From: Luteococcus sp048595755
GTDB taxonomy: Bacteria > Actinomycetota > Actinomycetes > Propionibacteriales > Propionibacteriaceae
Assembly (NCBI RefSeq): GCF_048595755.1
Contig: NZ_CP184360.1
Span: 1,798,001 to 1,862,000, forward strand
Length of the DNA stretch: 64,000 nucleotides
Direction of reading: 5' to 3'
Shown: one piece after another, positions 53,797 through 61,204 of the stretch
Numbering within the stretch: position 1 is the stretch's first letter
Layout of the letters: the number at the start of each line of letters is the position of its first letter
The notes under the pieces: generated by a model
What the model was told of the DNA's origin: nothing
Seen by the model: only the letters and a program-made list of their open reading frames with translations
Database searches by the model: none
Made by a program: the position numbers and the translations under genes

Positions 53797-54099
53797 ATGA
53801 CTGAGAAGCTCTACGCGCCGATCCATCCTGGTGAGGTCCTGATGGAGGACTTCATCGAAGGCTTCGGCATCACGCAGCACAAGCTCGCCGTGTCGATCGG
53901 TGTCCCGCCGCGTCGGATCAACGAGATCGTGCACGGCAAGCGGGCCATCACGGCCGACACCGCACTCCGCCTGGGGCGCTACTTCGGTGTTGAGCCGCAG
54001 TTCTGGCTCAACCTGCAGAGTCGATACGAGCTGGAGCTGGCGGAGGAGCGTGTGGCTGATCAGGTGTCAGAAATCGAGCCGTTGCAACGTGCCGGCTGA
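53797..54099 (+). CDS. higA: HigA-family antitoxin, second copy
   Basis: A 100-residue antitoxin identical to the copy at 50724 up to ADQV; the last residues differ (SEIEPLQRAG versus AEIKPLQVA), which marks the junction with different cargo. The HTH (QHKLAVSIGVPPRRINEIV) is intact. It is followed after one base by the acetyltransferase ATG. Confidence 0.92.
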   Translation: MTEKLYAPIHPGEVLMEDFIEGFGITQHKLAVSIGVPPRRINEIVHGKRAITADTALRLGRYFGVEPQFWLNLQSRYELELAEERVADQVSEIEPLQRAG

Positions 54100-54100
54100 C

Positions 54101-54577
54101 ATGCAAGGGGTGGTGCGCCTTCGCGGCTACCGCGAGGGTGACGCGGCTGCAACCTTGGAGGTCTTCCAACGGGCGGTACGCCATACGGCCGCGCAGTACT
54201 ACGACGCGGAGCAGATCGCGGCGTGGGCCCCCGATGTCGTGGACCTTGGTGCGTGGCATGCGCGCCGGGCGCGAGTCTGGACCGTTGTGGCCGAGTTGCA
54301 GGGGCGTGTGATCGGCTTCGCTGATCTGGCCGATGGCGGATTGCTGGACATGCTGTTCGTCCATCCTGACGCCGGTGGTCGAGGGGTTGCGCGAGTCCTG
54401 GTCGAGGCCGTCTGTGGGCATGCCCGCAGTCGGGGGATTGCGAGGCTAGTGACGCATGCCAGCCGTGCGGCCCGGCCGGTCTTCGATCACCTAGGTTTCG
54501 TTCTCGATGCCGAGAACAAGCTCAATCTGGTTCGAGGCGTCCGCGTGCCCAACTTCGACATGCACCTGGATTTGTAA
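54101..54577 (+). CDS. YafP-like GNAT acetyltransferase
   Basis: A 158-residue GNAT protein. FQRAVRHTAAQYYDAEQIAAWAP, here split as FQRAVRHTAAQYYD and AEQIAAWAP, closely follows E. coli YafP, and the acetyl-CoA loop is LDMLFVHPDAGGRGVARVLV. YafP is encoded with the YafNO toxin-antitoxin in E. coli, so its position one base after higA is notable. No typical SD is seen, so translation is probably coupled to higA. Substrate unknown; detoxification or toxin-related acetylation are options. Confidence 0.82.
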   Translation: MQGVVRLRGYREGDAAATLEVFQRAVRHTAAQYYDAEQIAAWAPDVVDLGAWHARRARVWTVVAELQGRVIGFADLADGGLLDMLFVHPDAGGRGVARVLVEAVCGHARSRGIARLVTHASRAARPVFDHLGFVLDAENKLNLVRGVRVPNFDMHLDL

Positions 54578-54635
54578 CTGCGGAGTCGTTGCGCAGCAAG
54601 TGAAGGATGCAGATGGTTCCTCGTGCCGAAACTCG

Positions 54636-54659
54636 GTGGAGTTCCGCTTCAACGTGTAG
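54636..54659 (+). repeat. ychF 3'-end core, copy D
   Basis: GTG GAG TTC CGC TTC AAC GTG TAG, VEFRFNV-stop. Its CGC-TTC-AAC usage matches the GC-rich style of the ychF body, so it may be the displaced original ychF end. Confidence 0.8.
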
Positions 54660-54674
54660 CTGCTACCTCGATGG

Positions 54675-54688
54675 TGACGACGTCGTCA
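54675..54688. promoter_or_regulatory. Orphan operator-like palindrome in an empty cassette
   Basis: TGACGACGTCGTCA is a perfect 14-bp palindrome inside a longer inverted repeat (CCTCGA ... TCGAGG, 54666-54702). Like the higBA operators it follows a ychF-end copy at a similar distance and is followed by TGC, but no gene comes after it. Confidence 0.4.
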
Positions 54689-54744
54689 TGCATCCGTCGA
54701 GGTTGTTCTTGATCGCCGAAGCCTCCTGGGCCATCGGTGCTCGG

Positions 54745-54768
54745 TCCGAGTTCCGCTTCAACGGGTAG
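54745..54768 (+). repeat. ychF 3'-end core, copy E
   Basis: TCC GAG TTC CGC TTC AAC GGG TAG encodes SEFRFNG-stop, so two of seven residues differ. It lies 86 bases after copy D with no gene between. Confidence 0.7.
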
Positions 54769-54774
54769 GACCGC

Positions 54775-54951
54775 TCAAAGCTCCAGCAGTAGTCCCAGCA
54801 CTTCGCGCACCTCGGCGAGCGTCATGGGTCCCACGTTGCCTCGCTTCGTCGTGAGGCGCGCGACGGACACCGAGCGCACATGCTGGCACTGGGCTGCCGA
54901 TGGAGCGCTCAGCCGGTTCTCGCCATCCGGTTCGATGTACACCGCGCCCCA
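54775..54951 (-). pseudogene. PemK/MazF toxin C-terminal remnant
   Basis: The minus-strand frame reads WGAVYIEPDGENRLSAPS, AAQCQHVRSVSVARLTT and KRGNVGPMTLAEVREVLGLLLEL (split for length), ending in TGA. This resembles the C-terminal half of actinobacterial PemK/MazF-type toxins (VRSVSVARL ... EVREVLGLLLEL). An upstream in-frame TGA (54964) and the lack of the N-terminal half make it a broken gene. No MazE-like antitoxin adjoins it. Confidence 0.55.
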
Positions 54952-55022
54952 TTGACAGCTGCCTCAACGCACGCAGGGCCCGATCGACCGTCTGGGCGTC
55001 GGGTCCACCGCCTGCTTGTTAT

Positions 55023-55038
55023 CAACTTGTACAAGTTG
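55023..55038. promoter_or_regulatory. Phd-RelE operator palindrome
   Basis: CAACTTGTACAAGTTG is a perfect 16-bp palindrome immediately upstream of the -10 element TAGCAT (55039-55044), which is six bases before the antitoxin ATG. Binding by the Phd-type antitoxin would block RNA polymerase. Confidence 0.7.
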
Positions 55039-55050
55039 TAGCATAGATTC

Positions 55051-55296
55051 ATGGCTTCCGTGACCCTGTCCCAGTTCCGTAACCAGCAGAGCGACTACAT
55101 CGCCGTGGCGCAGCGAGAGCCTGTCGAGATCACTTCGCGCGGAGTTGGTCGCCGTGCCGTGGTTGTGTCCCCCGAGTTCTTCGATCGTGCGCTGCAGGCA
55201 TTGGAGGATCGGGCTGATGTCCGTGGTGCCGCCGAGGCTCGTAACGAAAAGGGGCGAGTCTCTCACGAGGAGCTCATGCGCGAGCTTGGCCTCTGA
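55051..55296 (+). CDS. Phd/YefM-family antitoxin
   Basis: An 81-residue antitoxin. The N-terminal DNA-binding fold is VTLSQFRNQQSDYIAVAQREPVEITSRG, split as VTLSQFRNQQSDYIAVA and QREPVEITSRG, then RRAVVVSPEFFDRALQALED. The acidic and basic C-terminal tail would wrap the toxin. It is leaderless: TAGCAT then six bases then ATG. The toxin gene follows after nine bases. Confidence 0.9.
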   Translation: MASVTLSQFRNQQSDYIAVAQREPVEITSRGVGRRAVVVSPEFFDRALQALEDRADVRGAAEARNEKGRVSHEELMRELGL

Positions 55297-55305
55297 ATCT
55301 GTTCG

Positions 55306-55563
55306 ATGCTGTACACGATCAGCTACGTCCCTTCGGCGGCGAAGACTATTCGGAAGCTCGACAAAGCGACGGCTCGTCGACTGCTTGAGGCCATTGATGG
55401 CCTCGCCGTTGACCCATGCCCGCCGGGCTGCATTCAGCTCAAGGGAGGAAGAGGAGAGTTGCGCATCCGCGTCGGTGACTACCGTGTCGTATACGACGTC
55501 CAGGATGACGAGCTGGTAGTCCTCGTGCTCCGGGTCGGGCATCGCCGAGAGGTGTATCGATGA
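55306..55563 (+). CDS. RelE/ParE-family toxin
   Basis: An 85-residue toxin with YTISYVPSAAKTIRKLDKATARRLLEAI and the C-terminal GGRGELRIRVGDYRVVYDV and VLRVGHRREVYR, typical RelE. It cleaves mRNA in the ribosomal A site in known homologues. It forms one operon with the Phd-type antitoxin and is the last gene before the degenerate ychF-end copy F. Confidence 0.92.
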   Translation: MLYTISYVPSAAKTIRKLDKATARRLLEAIDGLAVDPCPPGCIQLKGGRGELRIRVGDYRVVYDVQDDELVVLVLRVGHRREVYR

Positions 55564-55586
55564 GATGGCGTCCGCCGTCCCACGGG

Positions 55587-55608
55587 ATGGAGTTTCCGCT
55601 TCGGCGTC
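55587..55608 (+). repeat. Degenerate ychF-end-like copy F
   Basis: ATGGAGTTTCCGCTTCGGCG resembles GTGGAGTTCCGCTTCAACG with one inserted T and changed final codons. It lies 23 bases after the RelE-type toxin stop. Confidence 0.4.
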
Positions 55609-55886
55609 CAGTGATTTAGTTCAGTCGTCGTATGCCTTGTCGTGGCGCGGTCAGCTCGACGCGGTAGGGGCTGGTCTGTGCGGCCATCAGTCGCTTCCGG
55701 AGATGATCCCGTCGATGCTGAAGCGCTTGCCGGAGTCCTGCTGGTGCGTGAGCGCTGTTGGCGGCGATCGCAGGCCACCTTCTGCACTGGAGCTGGCCGC
55801 TGCGAGCGAAGGGTCGGGCTACCACGACCTCGAGGACGCCAGCCAGCAGGATGTTCCCTGGCAGGGCATTTCGTGACGATTGATGC
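55609..55886. other. Gene-free stretch before the CPBP gene
   Basis: No convincing gene. Short frames on both strands lack recognisable motifs or ribosome sites. It is probably debris between the cassette array and the stable chromosome. Confidence 0.45.
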
Positions 55887-56867
55887 ATGACCGCGAACGT
55901 CCTGCCCGCCGACCTCCTCCCGTGGTTCCCCGCCATCCGTCGCAGCGACCACAGGCCCGTCGACTCCGTCGAGCGCTCGCCCGAGGCCGTGGCGGCCATG
56001 CCACGGTGGCGACGCCGGATCACCCACCCGGCCCTGCTGTGGCTGGTGGCCATGGCGTTGTTCAACGTCGGGCAGATCGTCCTGCTCGTGGCCTTCCTGG
56101 CTCTTGGGGAGAATCCCGAGAACGAGGCACGCCTGGGCTGGACGAACTTCATCGCCAACATGATCGGCTACGCCGTCATCGTCGGGCTGGAAGGCCGCCG
56201 TCCCGTGGAACTGCTCCGGCGTCCCATGACCTTCCTGGCCGCGGGTCTGGCGATCGGCGTGACCCTCATCACGGTCACGGCTGGCGTCGTCACCCTCCTC
56301 GGCGGCATCGAATGGGGGCCGGCCGCCAGCAGCGTCGACTGGGCGCCCATGGTGCTCACCTTGGGCGTCAACGCGGCGATCGGTGAGGAACTGCTTTTCC
56401 ACGGTGTCCTGTTCCGCTACGTCGAACAGGGCCTGGGGACGATCCCTGCCCTGCTCGTCTCGGCCGGCTTCTTCGGGGCCGTCCACCTGGGCAACCCCAA
56501 CGCCGCCCCCGGGAGCGCCGTTGCCATCGCCGTCCAGGCCGGACTCCTGCTGGGCACGCTGTACGCACTGACCCGATCGCTCTGGCTCGTCATCGGCGTC
56601 CACTTCGCCTGGAATGTCGTGCAGAGCGTCCTGTTCGGCTTCAACGTCTCGGGCGTCGGTGGTCACCACGGTTGGCTCACCCCCACGCCTGTCGGCAACC
56701 CTGCGATCAGCGGTGGGGCCTTCGGCCTCGAGGGAAGCGTGGTGGCCGTCGCTGTGGGCCTGCTGGTCTCGGTCGCCGCGGTCGTCCTGGTGGCTCGCCG
56801 GGGCGGCCTCGTGCGAGCCGCGTGGACGCGGGGCGGAGGTCGCGGAGCCGCCGCCCCCGCCCGGTAG
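55887..56867 (+). CDS. CPBP family intramembrane metalloprotease
   Basis: A 326-residue polytopic membrane protein of the CAAX protease/bacteriocin-processing (ABI/CPBP) family, seven or eight helices. Motif 1 is EELLFHGVLFRY near residue 168 (Glu-Glu, Arg), motif 2 GFFGAVHLGN (His near 201) and motif 3 GVHFAWNVVQ (His, Asn near 240). Substrate is unknown. It precedes a two-component system by 28 bases, so all three may be one operon. Confidence 0.88.
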   Translation: MTANVLPADLLPWFPAIRRSDHRPVDSVERSPEAVAAMPRWRRRITHPALLWLVAMALFNVGQIVLLVAFLALGENPENEARLGWTNFIANMIGYAVIVGLEGRRPVELLRRPMTFLAAGLAIGVTLITVTAGVVTLLGGIEWGPAASSVDWAPMVLTLGVNAAIGEELLFHGVLFRYVEQGLGTIPALLVSAGFFGAVHLGNPNAAPGSAVAIAVQAGLLLGTLYALTRSLWLVIGVHFAWNVVQSVLFGFNVSGVGGHHGWLTPTPVGNPAISGGAFGLEGSVVAVAVGLLVSVAAVVLVARRGGLVRAAWTRGGGRGAAAPAR

Positions 56868-56895
56868 CGTGATGACAACGACGACGGGAGCAGTC

Positions 56896-58119
56896 ATGAG
56901 CCGCACATCCTCCCCGGGTGTTGCTGTCCGGACGGCGCGCCAGCTCGCCTACGTGCTCGTCTCGCTCGTCATCGCAGTCCCGACAGCGGTCGTGGTCCTG
57001 GGGCTGGCCACCGTCGGAATCCTGCTGAGCCCCCTCGTCGGGGGCTTCGCGATCATGCAGGGCGCCGGGACGGTGGCCACGGTGGCCGCAGCCGGCGAAC
57101 GTCGGCTGCAGGCGCGGCTCTTGGGGAGGACGATCGAACCGCCCGCACGGGTTGGCCCACGGGTGTTGTCGGACCGCCAGACCTGGCTGGAGCTCGTGTG
57201 GGCCATCCTGCGCGGACTGGTTGCCGTGGTCACCGCTGGCGTGGTGATCGCCTGGCTCGGCCTGGTGCTGGCGCTCCCGATCACGGCGGCCGAGATCGTG
57301 CTGCCCTCGCTCTACCCGGGCCACTGGTTCAAGTTCGGGACGTGGGACCCGAGCGCTGGCACGATGCACATCGTCCAAGCCCTGGTGGGCCTCGTGGCGC
57401 TGGTCCTGCTGCCCTGGGTGGTTGGCCCGATGTCCCGCGTCCAGTCGGACTTCGGCGCCGCGCTGCTCGGTGAGGACGGAGAACTCGCGCGGCGCGTGGA
57501 CGAGCTGTCTGCGTCGCGGGCCGCCGGTCGGCAGGCGGAGGCCGATCAGCTGCGACGGCTGGAGCGCGACCTGCATGACGGACCGCAACAACGCCTCGTC
57601 CGCCTGCAGCTCGACCTGACGCGCGCCCAGCGCCAGCTCACGACCAATCCCGAGCGGGCCGCCGAAATCCTTGACGACGCTCGCACCCAGGCCGACCAGA
57701 CCCTGCAGGAGTTGCGGCAGCTGGGGCGTCGGGTGGCGCCACCACTGCTGGCCGAGCGCGGGCTCGGTGCTGCCGCGACGGAGCTGGCCGGGCACTCGAC
57801 GATTCCCGCCTCCGTGGCGGTCGACGTCCCCCGGCTGCCGGAGCACGTAGAGACGGCCGTCTACTACGTCATGGCCGAGGCGATGGCCAATGCCAACAAA
57901 CACTCCGGTGCGCAGCGCATCGACGTGGCGGCGCGCATGGTGGACGACGCGGTGGTCGTGCGGGTCCGGGACGACGGCCACGGTGGTGCGGACGCAGCCA
58001 AGGGTCACGGCCTGCGCGGGTTGCAGGAGCGTCTGGCAGGCGTGGATGGCAGACTCATCATCGACTCACCGCGTGGTGGGCCGACCCAGGTGGAGGCGGT
58101 GGTGCCGTGCGCGTCGTGA
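56896..58119 (+). CDS. NarL-type sensor histidine kinase
   Basis: A 407-residue kinase. Four hydrophobic helices lie in the first half (about 18-40, 42-60, 100-130, 155-180), with no large sensor domain. The HisKA_3 box is ERDLHDGPQQRLVRLQL near residue 230 (phosphorylated His). The HATPase region has AEAMANANKHSGA (N box) and RDDGHGGADAAKGHGLRGLQERL, split here as RDDGHGG and KGHGLRGLQERL. ATG 56896 follows GGGAG by five bases. It overlaps the regulator gene by 13 bp. Confidence 0.9.
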   Translation: MSRTSSPGVAVRTARQLAYVLVSLVIAVPTAVVVLGLATVGILLSPLVGGFAIMQGAGTVATVAAAGERRLQARLLGRTIEPPARVGPRVLSDRQTWLELVWAILRGLVAVVTAGVVIAWLGLVLALPITAAEIVLPSLYPGHWFKFGTWDPSAGTMHIVQALVGLVALVLLPWVVGPMSRVQSDFGAALLGEDGELARRVDELSASRAAGRQAEADQLRRLERDLHDGPQQRLVRLQLDLTRAQRQLTTNPERAAEILDDARTQADQTLQELRQLGRRVAPPLLAERGLGAAATELAGHSTIPASVAVDVPRLPEHVETAVYYVMAEAMANANKHSGAQRIDVAARMVDDAVVVRVRDDGHGGADAAKGHGLRGLQERLAGVDGRLIIDSPRGGPTQVEAVVPCAS

Positions 58120-58757
58120 TCGCGGATGACGCGGTGCTGGTGCGCGAAGGGCTCCGGTTGTTGCTCACCGACGCCGGGCACGAGGTCGTCGCCGTGGGGG
58201 ACGCGCCTGCCCTGGTACGGGCGGCGCTGGAGCTGCGTCCAGACATCGTCGTCTCGGACATCCGGATGCCTCCCTCGCACAGCGCTGACGGCCTGTCGGC
58301 GGCGGTCGAGATCCGCGCCCACTGGCCACAGATGCCGATCGTGATGCTCAGCCAGTACGTCGTCCTCGACTACGCGCGGGAACTCGTCGGCGGTGGCGGC
58401 GCGGCTACCGGCTACCTGCTCAAGGACCGGATCAGCGACATCGACGCCTTCCTCGCGGCGCTGGACCAGGTTGCGGCCGGAGGCTTCGTGATCGACCCCG
58501 AGCTGCTGCGCCAGATCTTCGCCACACGGGCAGACCACCCGGTGCAGCAGCTCACGCCGCGCGAGCTGGAGGTGCTGGAACTCATGGCCCGCGGCCTGTC
58601 GAACAAGGCCATCGCGGACGAGCTGGTGGTCACCGAGGGTGCCGTCGAGAAGCACATCCAGCACATCTTCGCGAAGCTGGGGCTGGTCGCCGACGCCGAC
58701 ACGCACCGACGGGTGTCGGCCGTCTTGGCGCTCTTGGACTCGGGGCTGGCCAGCTGA
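58107..58757 (+). CDS. LuxR/NarL-family response regulator
   Basis: A 216-residue regulator. The receiver domain has Asp7-Asp8, phosphoacceptor Asp51 in VVSDIRMP, and Lys in GYLLKDRIS near 107. The C-terminal LuxR HTH is LTPRELEVLELMARGLSNKAIAD, split as LTPRELEVLELMARG and LSNKAIADELVV, followed by EGAVEKHIQHIFAKL. It pairs with the kinase just upstream. Targets may include the CPBP gene. Confidence 0.93.
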   Translation: MRVVIADDAVLVREGLRLLLTDAGHEVVAVGDAPALVRAALELRPDIVVSDIRMPPSHSADGLSAAVEIRAHWPQMPIVMLSQYVVLDYARELVGGGGAATGYLLKDRISDIDAFLAALDQVAAGGFVIDPELLRQIFATRADHPVQQLTPRELEVLELMARGLSNKAIADELVVTEGAVEKHIQHIFAKLGLVADADTHRRVSAVLALLDSGLAS

Positions 58758-58779
58758 CTGGCCGTGGTGGGGGCCACGA

Positions 58780-59478
58780 TCATGGATTGACACCGCGCGC
58801 GTGGCGCGCGGGGGTGGCGAAGACCAGCAGTGCGTCGGCTGTCAGGTCGTGCGGCAGCTCGTCCCAGTCGATCTTCACGATGGCCTCACGCGTGAGGTGG
58901 GCCCCCAGCACCCGGGTGCAGTCGTCGATGAGCGGAGTGACGACGCCCTCGTGGAGAATGTCGGCCACATTCCACACCAGGTGGCCGCTCGGGGTGAGGA
59001 GCCGGGCGCACTGCTCGGCCACCAGGCCCAGCTCGCGCAGGTAACGGGTGTAGTCACCGCCGGAATCCGCGTAGGCGGTGAGGGGATCGGCCTCGTGGTG
59101 CGTCACCGTCATGTACGGCGGCGAGGTCACGATGAGTTTGACCTTGCCGGCCAGCACCTGCGTGACGCTGTGGAGGTCACGCGCGTCGCACGCCGCGACC
59201 CAGGCCTGCGGGGTGCGGCGACGCATGTAGTCCACGCGCTCGGGCAGCAGCTCGACGCCGGCAGCACGCCTGCCCAGATGGACCGCTCGTTCCAAGGTGG
59301 TGCCGAAGCCGGCGAAGGGGTCGAAGACGATGTCGCCGGGGCTGCTGAGGCGTTCGATGACGTGGTCGACGATGGCGGGAACCATGTGGACGTCCTCGTC
59401 GGAGCCGGGAGGTGATCCTTCGAGGAAGGCTCGCAAAGTGGTGGTGAGCGGGGAGTCCAGCCGCCGCGGGGAGCTCAT
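58780..59478 (-). CDS. DNA methyltransferase-like protein (N6-adenine/N4-cytosine type)
   Basis: A 232-residue SAM-dependent methyltransferase. The AdoMet loop is FDPFAGFGTT (residues 52-61) and the catalytic motif TSPPY (about 119-123); order is SAM loop then catalytic, and no separate target-recognition domain is seen. It is an orphan with no restriction partner. ATG 59478 follows TAAGGT by seven bases (leaderless). Target could be DNA or RNA. Confidence 0.78.
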   Translation of the reverse strand: MSSPRRLDSPLTTTLRAFLEGSPPGSDEDVHMVPAIVDHVIERLSSPGDIVFDPFAGFGTTLERAVHLGRRAAGVELLPERVDYMRRRTPQAWVAACDARDLHSVTQVLAGKVKLIVTSPPYMTVTHHEADPLTAYADSGGDYTRYLRELGLVAEQCARLLTPSGHLVWNVADILHEGVVTPLIDDCTRVLGAHLTREAIVKIDWDELPHDLTADALLVFATPARHARGVNP

Positions 59479-59514
59479 GACGTGCACCTTAGCGGTGGGT
59501 GTGACAGGTGGAAC

Positions 59515-61084
59515 CTAGATGATGATCAGCATCAGCGGCACCATCACGATCTTGGTGATCACCGCAAGGGTCACGACGGTGCTGTAACCGTTCATCACGC
59601 GCGAGTCGGTCAGGCGCGACGTGGCGAACTGCAAGACGGCGGGCTGGCTCATGATGCCGGCGGCGCCGCCACTGGCGCGCGGGATCGACTGCCCCAGCAC
59701 GCGCATCAGCGCGAAGAAGGCCAACAGCGTGACGACGGTCACCACGGCGCCGAGCGCCACCGACAGTAGTCCGGTCATGCTCAGGGCGGTGGAGGCGAAG
59801 GCCGGCCCCGAAGAGATGCCCACCGCGGCGAGGAAGATCATCAAGCCGAACTGGCGCAGGGTGAAGTTGGCCGACCCGGGCAGCTTCCAGTTGATGTCCA
59901 ACCGGCTCTTCTGCAGCGCGCCCAGCACCAGGCCGACGATGAGCGGACCGGCCGCCGAGCCCAGCGCGAAGGAGGCCCCGGCGGGCAGCGGGATCACGAC
60001 GAGCGCGGCCAAGTAACCGAGCGTCAGGCCGCCGGCCAGGGCGACCAGGTCAACCTCGGAGATGCTGCGCCGCGAGTCGCCGAAGTAGGAGGTGACCGCC
60101 TCCTGTCGGTTGGCGGGGTGGGCCACCTCCACCACGTCGCCGAGCTCCAGGTAGGTGTCGGCGGTGGCCACCATGCGGGTGTCCAGGCGGCGCACGCGCG
60201 TGATGGTGGAGCCCAGACGGTCGTGCAGGTTCAGCTCGCTGATCGGGCGGCCCACCAGCTCGTCGTCGGAGACGGTGAAGCGGCTGACCGCGATGTTGCG
60301 GTCCTGGGGCCAGCGGCGGCGCACCCTGGTGCCGACGGCCTTGACCAGCTCGTCCACCACCGAGTGGGCGGCCACGACGGTGACCACGTCACCGGCCTCC
60401 AGCGGCCTGTCGGGATCGACGATGGTGGTGCGACCAGCGCGGCGCACCGTCGAGATCTGGATGCGGCCCTGCCCGGCCTCGACGAAGTCATCGACGCTCA
60501 TGGTGCGCCCCACCCGGATGTCCAGGACGTCGAGCACGGCATCGCCCTCGTCCAGCGAGTCCTTGGGCGCCTTCCACTTGCGGTTCATCAGCAGCGTCAG
60601 CACCAGGATCGCCACCACCACGCCGGTGGGGTAGGCCAGCGAGTAGCCCACGGCGGGCAGCTCGGAACCGGTCTGCGTGGGCCAGGGAGAGCGACGGGGT
60701 ATTGGTGAGGGCGCCGGAGAAGATGCCGACGGTGATCTCGCGACTCACGCCCAGCAGCAGCCCGCCTACGACGGCGGCGGCCGCACCCGCGATGATGGCG
60801 CCCATTGCCGAGGCGATCACCCCGAACTGTGACTTGAGCTCCTTGAAGAAGCTCTCCCCGGCCTCCAGCCCCACCAGATAGACGAACAGCCCCAGCCCCA
60901 GGCTCTGCAGCGCGGCCAGATCGCCGACGGGCTCGGGGATCAGGGCACCCACGGCCAGCCCGACGAACAAGGTGCCGGCGGCGCCGAAGCGGATGCCCGC
61001 GACGGGGATGGCCCCGACGACTGCGCCCAGGGTGATGACCAGGAAGATCAGCAGGAAGGTGTTGTCGGCCAAGAGCTGCAGCAC
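59515..61084 (-). pseudogene. AspT/YidE-family antiporter, interrupted by a frameshift
   Basis: Two adjoining minus-strand frames together form one transporter. The first (from GTG 61084) has six helices and ends at GVSREITVGIFSGALTNTPSL. The second (to 59515) resumes with PAVGYSLAYPTGVVVAILVL, then two TrkA-C domains (VDDFVEAGQGRIQIS; DDELVGRPISELNLHDRLG) and another membrane half ending FGLMIFLAAVG to LMLIII. The family reads through without a break at this point (SGALTNTPAL ... SYAMAYPFG in E. coli YidE). The switch lies around 60680-60710. It may be a real mutation or a sequencing error. Confidence 0.8.
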
Positions 61085-61204
61085 GAGGATCCTCGGGGTA
61101 GGGGAAGCAAGGGGCGGTCCATTGATCCATGCCCGGCCGGGTGTCCGCAAGACCCCAAGGGGTGGTCAGTGCGTGGATCAGGGGGCGTGGGTCAGGGGTC
61201 GGGG

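Larger units (their letters stand above)
53467..54066 (+). repeat. 600-bp direct repeat, copy 2 (operator-higB-higA)
   Basis: Near-identical to 50394-50993. Homology ends inside the last codons of higA, at GCGGAGATCAAG (copy 1) versus TCAGAAATCGAG (copy 2). Confidence 0.9.

Noticed and set aside
54964..55542. Long minus-strand frame across the Phd-RelE pair
   Set aside because: Shadow frame; the plus strand encodes two complete, recognisable proteins with an operator.
50394..55608. Integron with attC sites
   Set aside because: No IntI-type integrase and the repeats are ychF 3' ends without the long imperfect hairpins of attC sites.
50394..55608. Composite transposon or insertion sequence
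   Set aside because: No transposase gene and no terminal inverted repeats around the higBA units or other modules.
60488..61150. Treating the two YidE-like frames as separate genes
   Set aside because: They are complementary halves of one family and the second lacks a proper start; a frameshift explains them.
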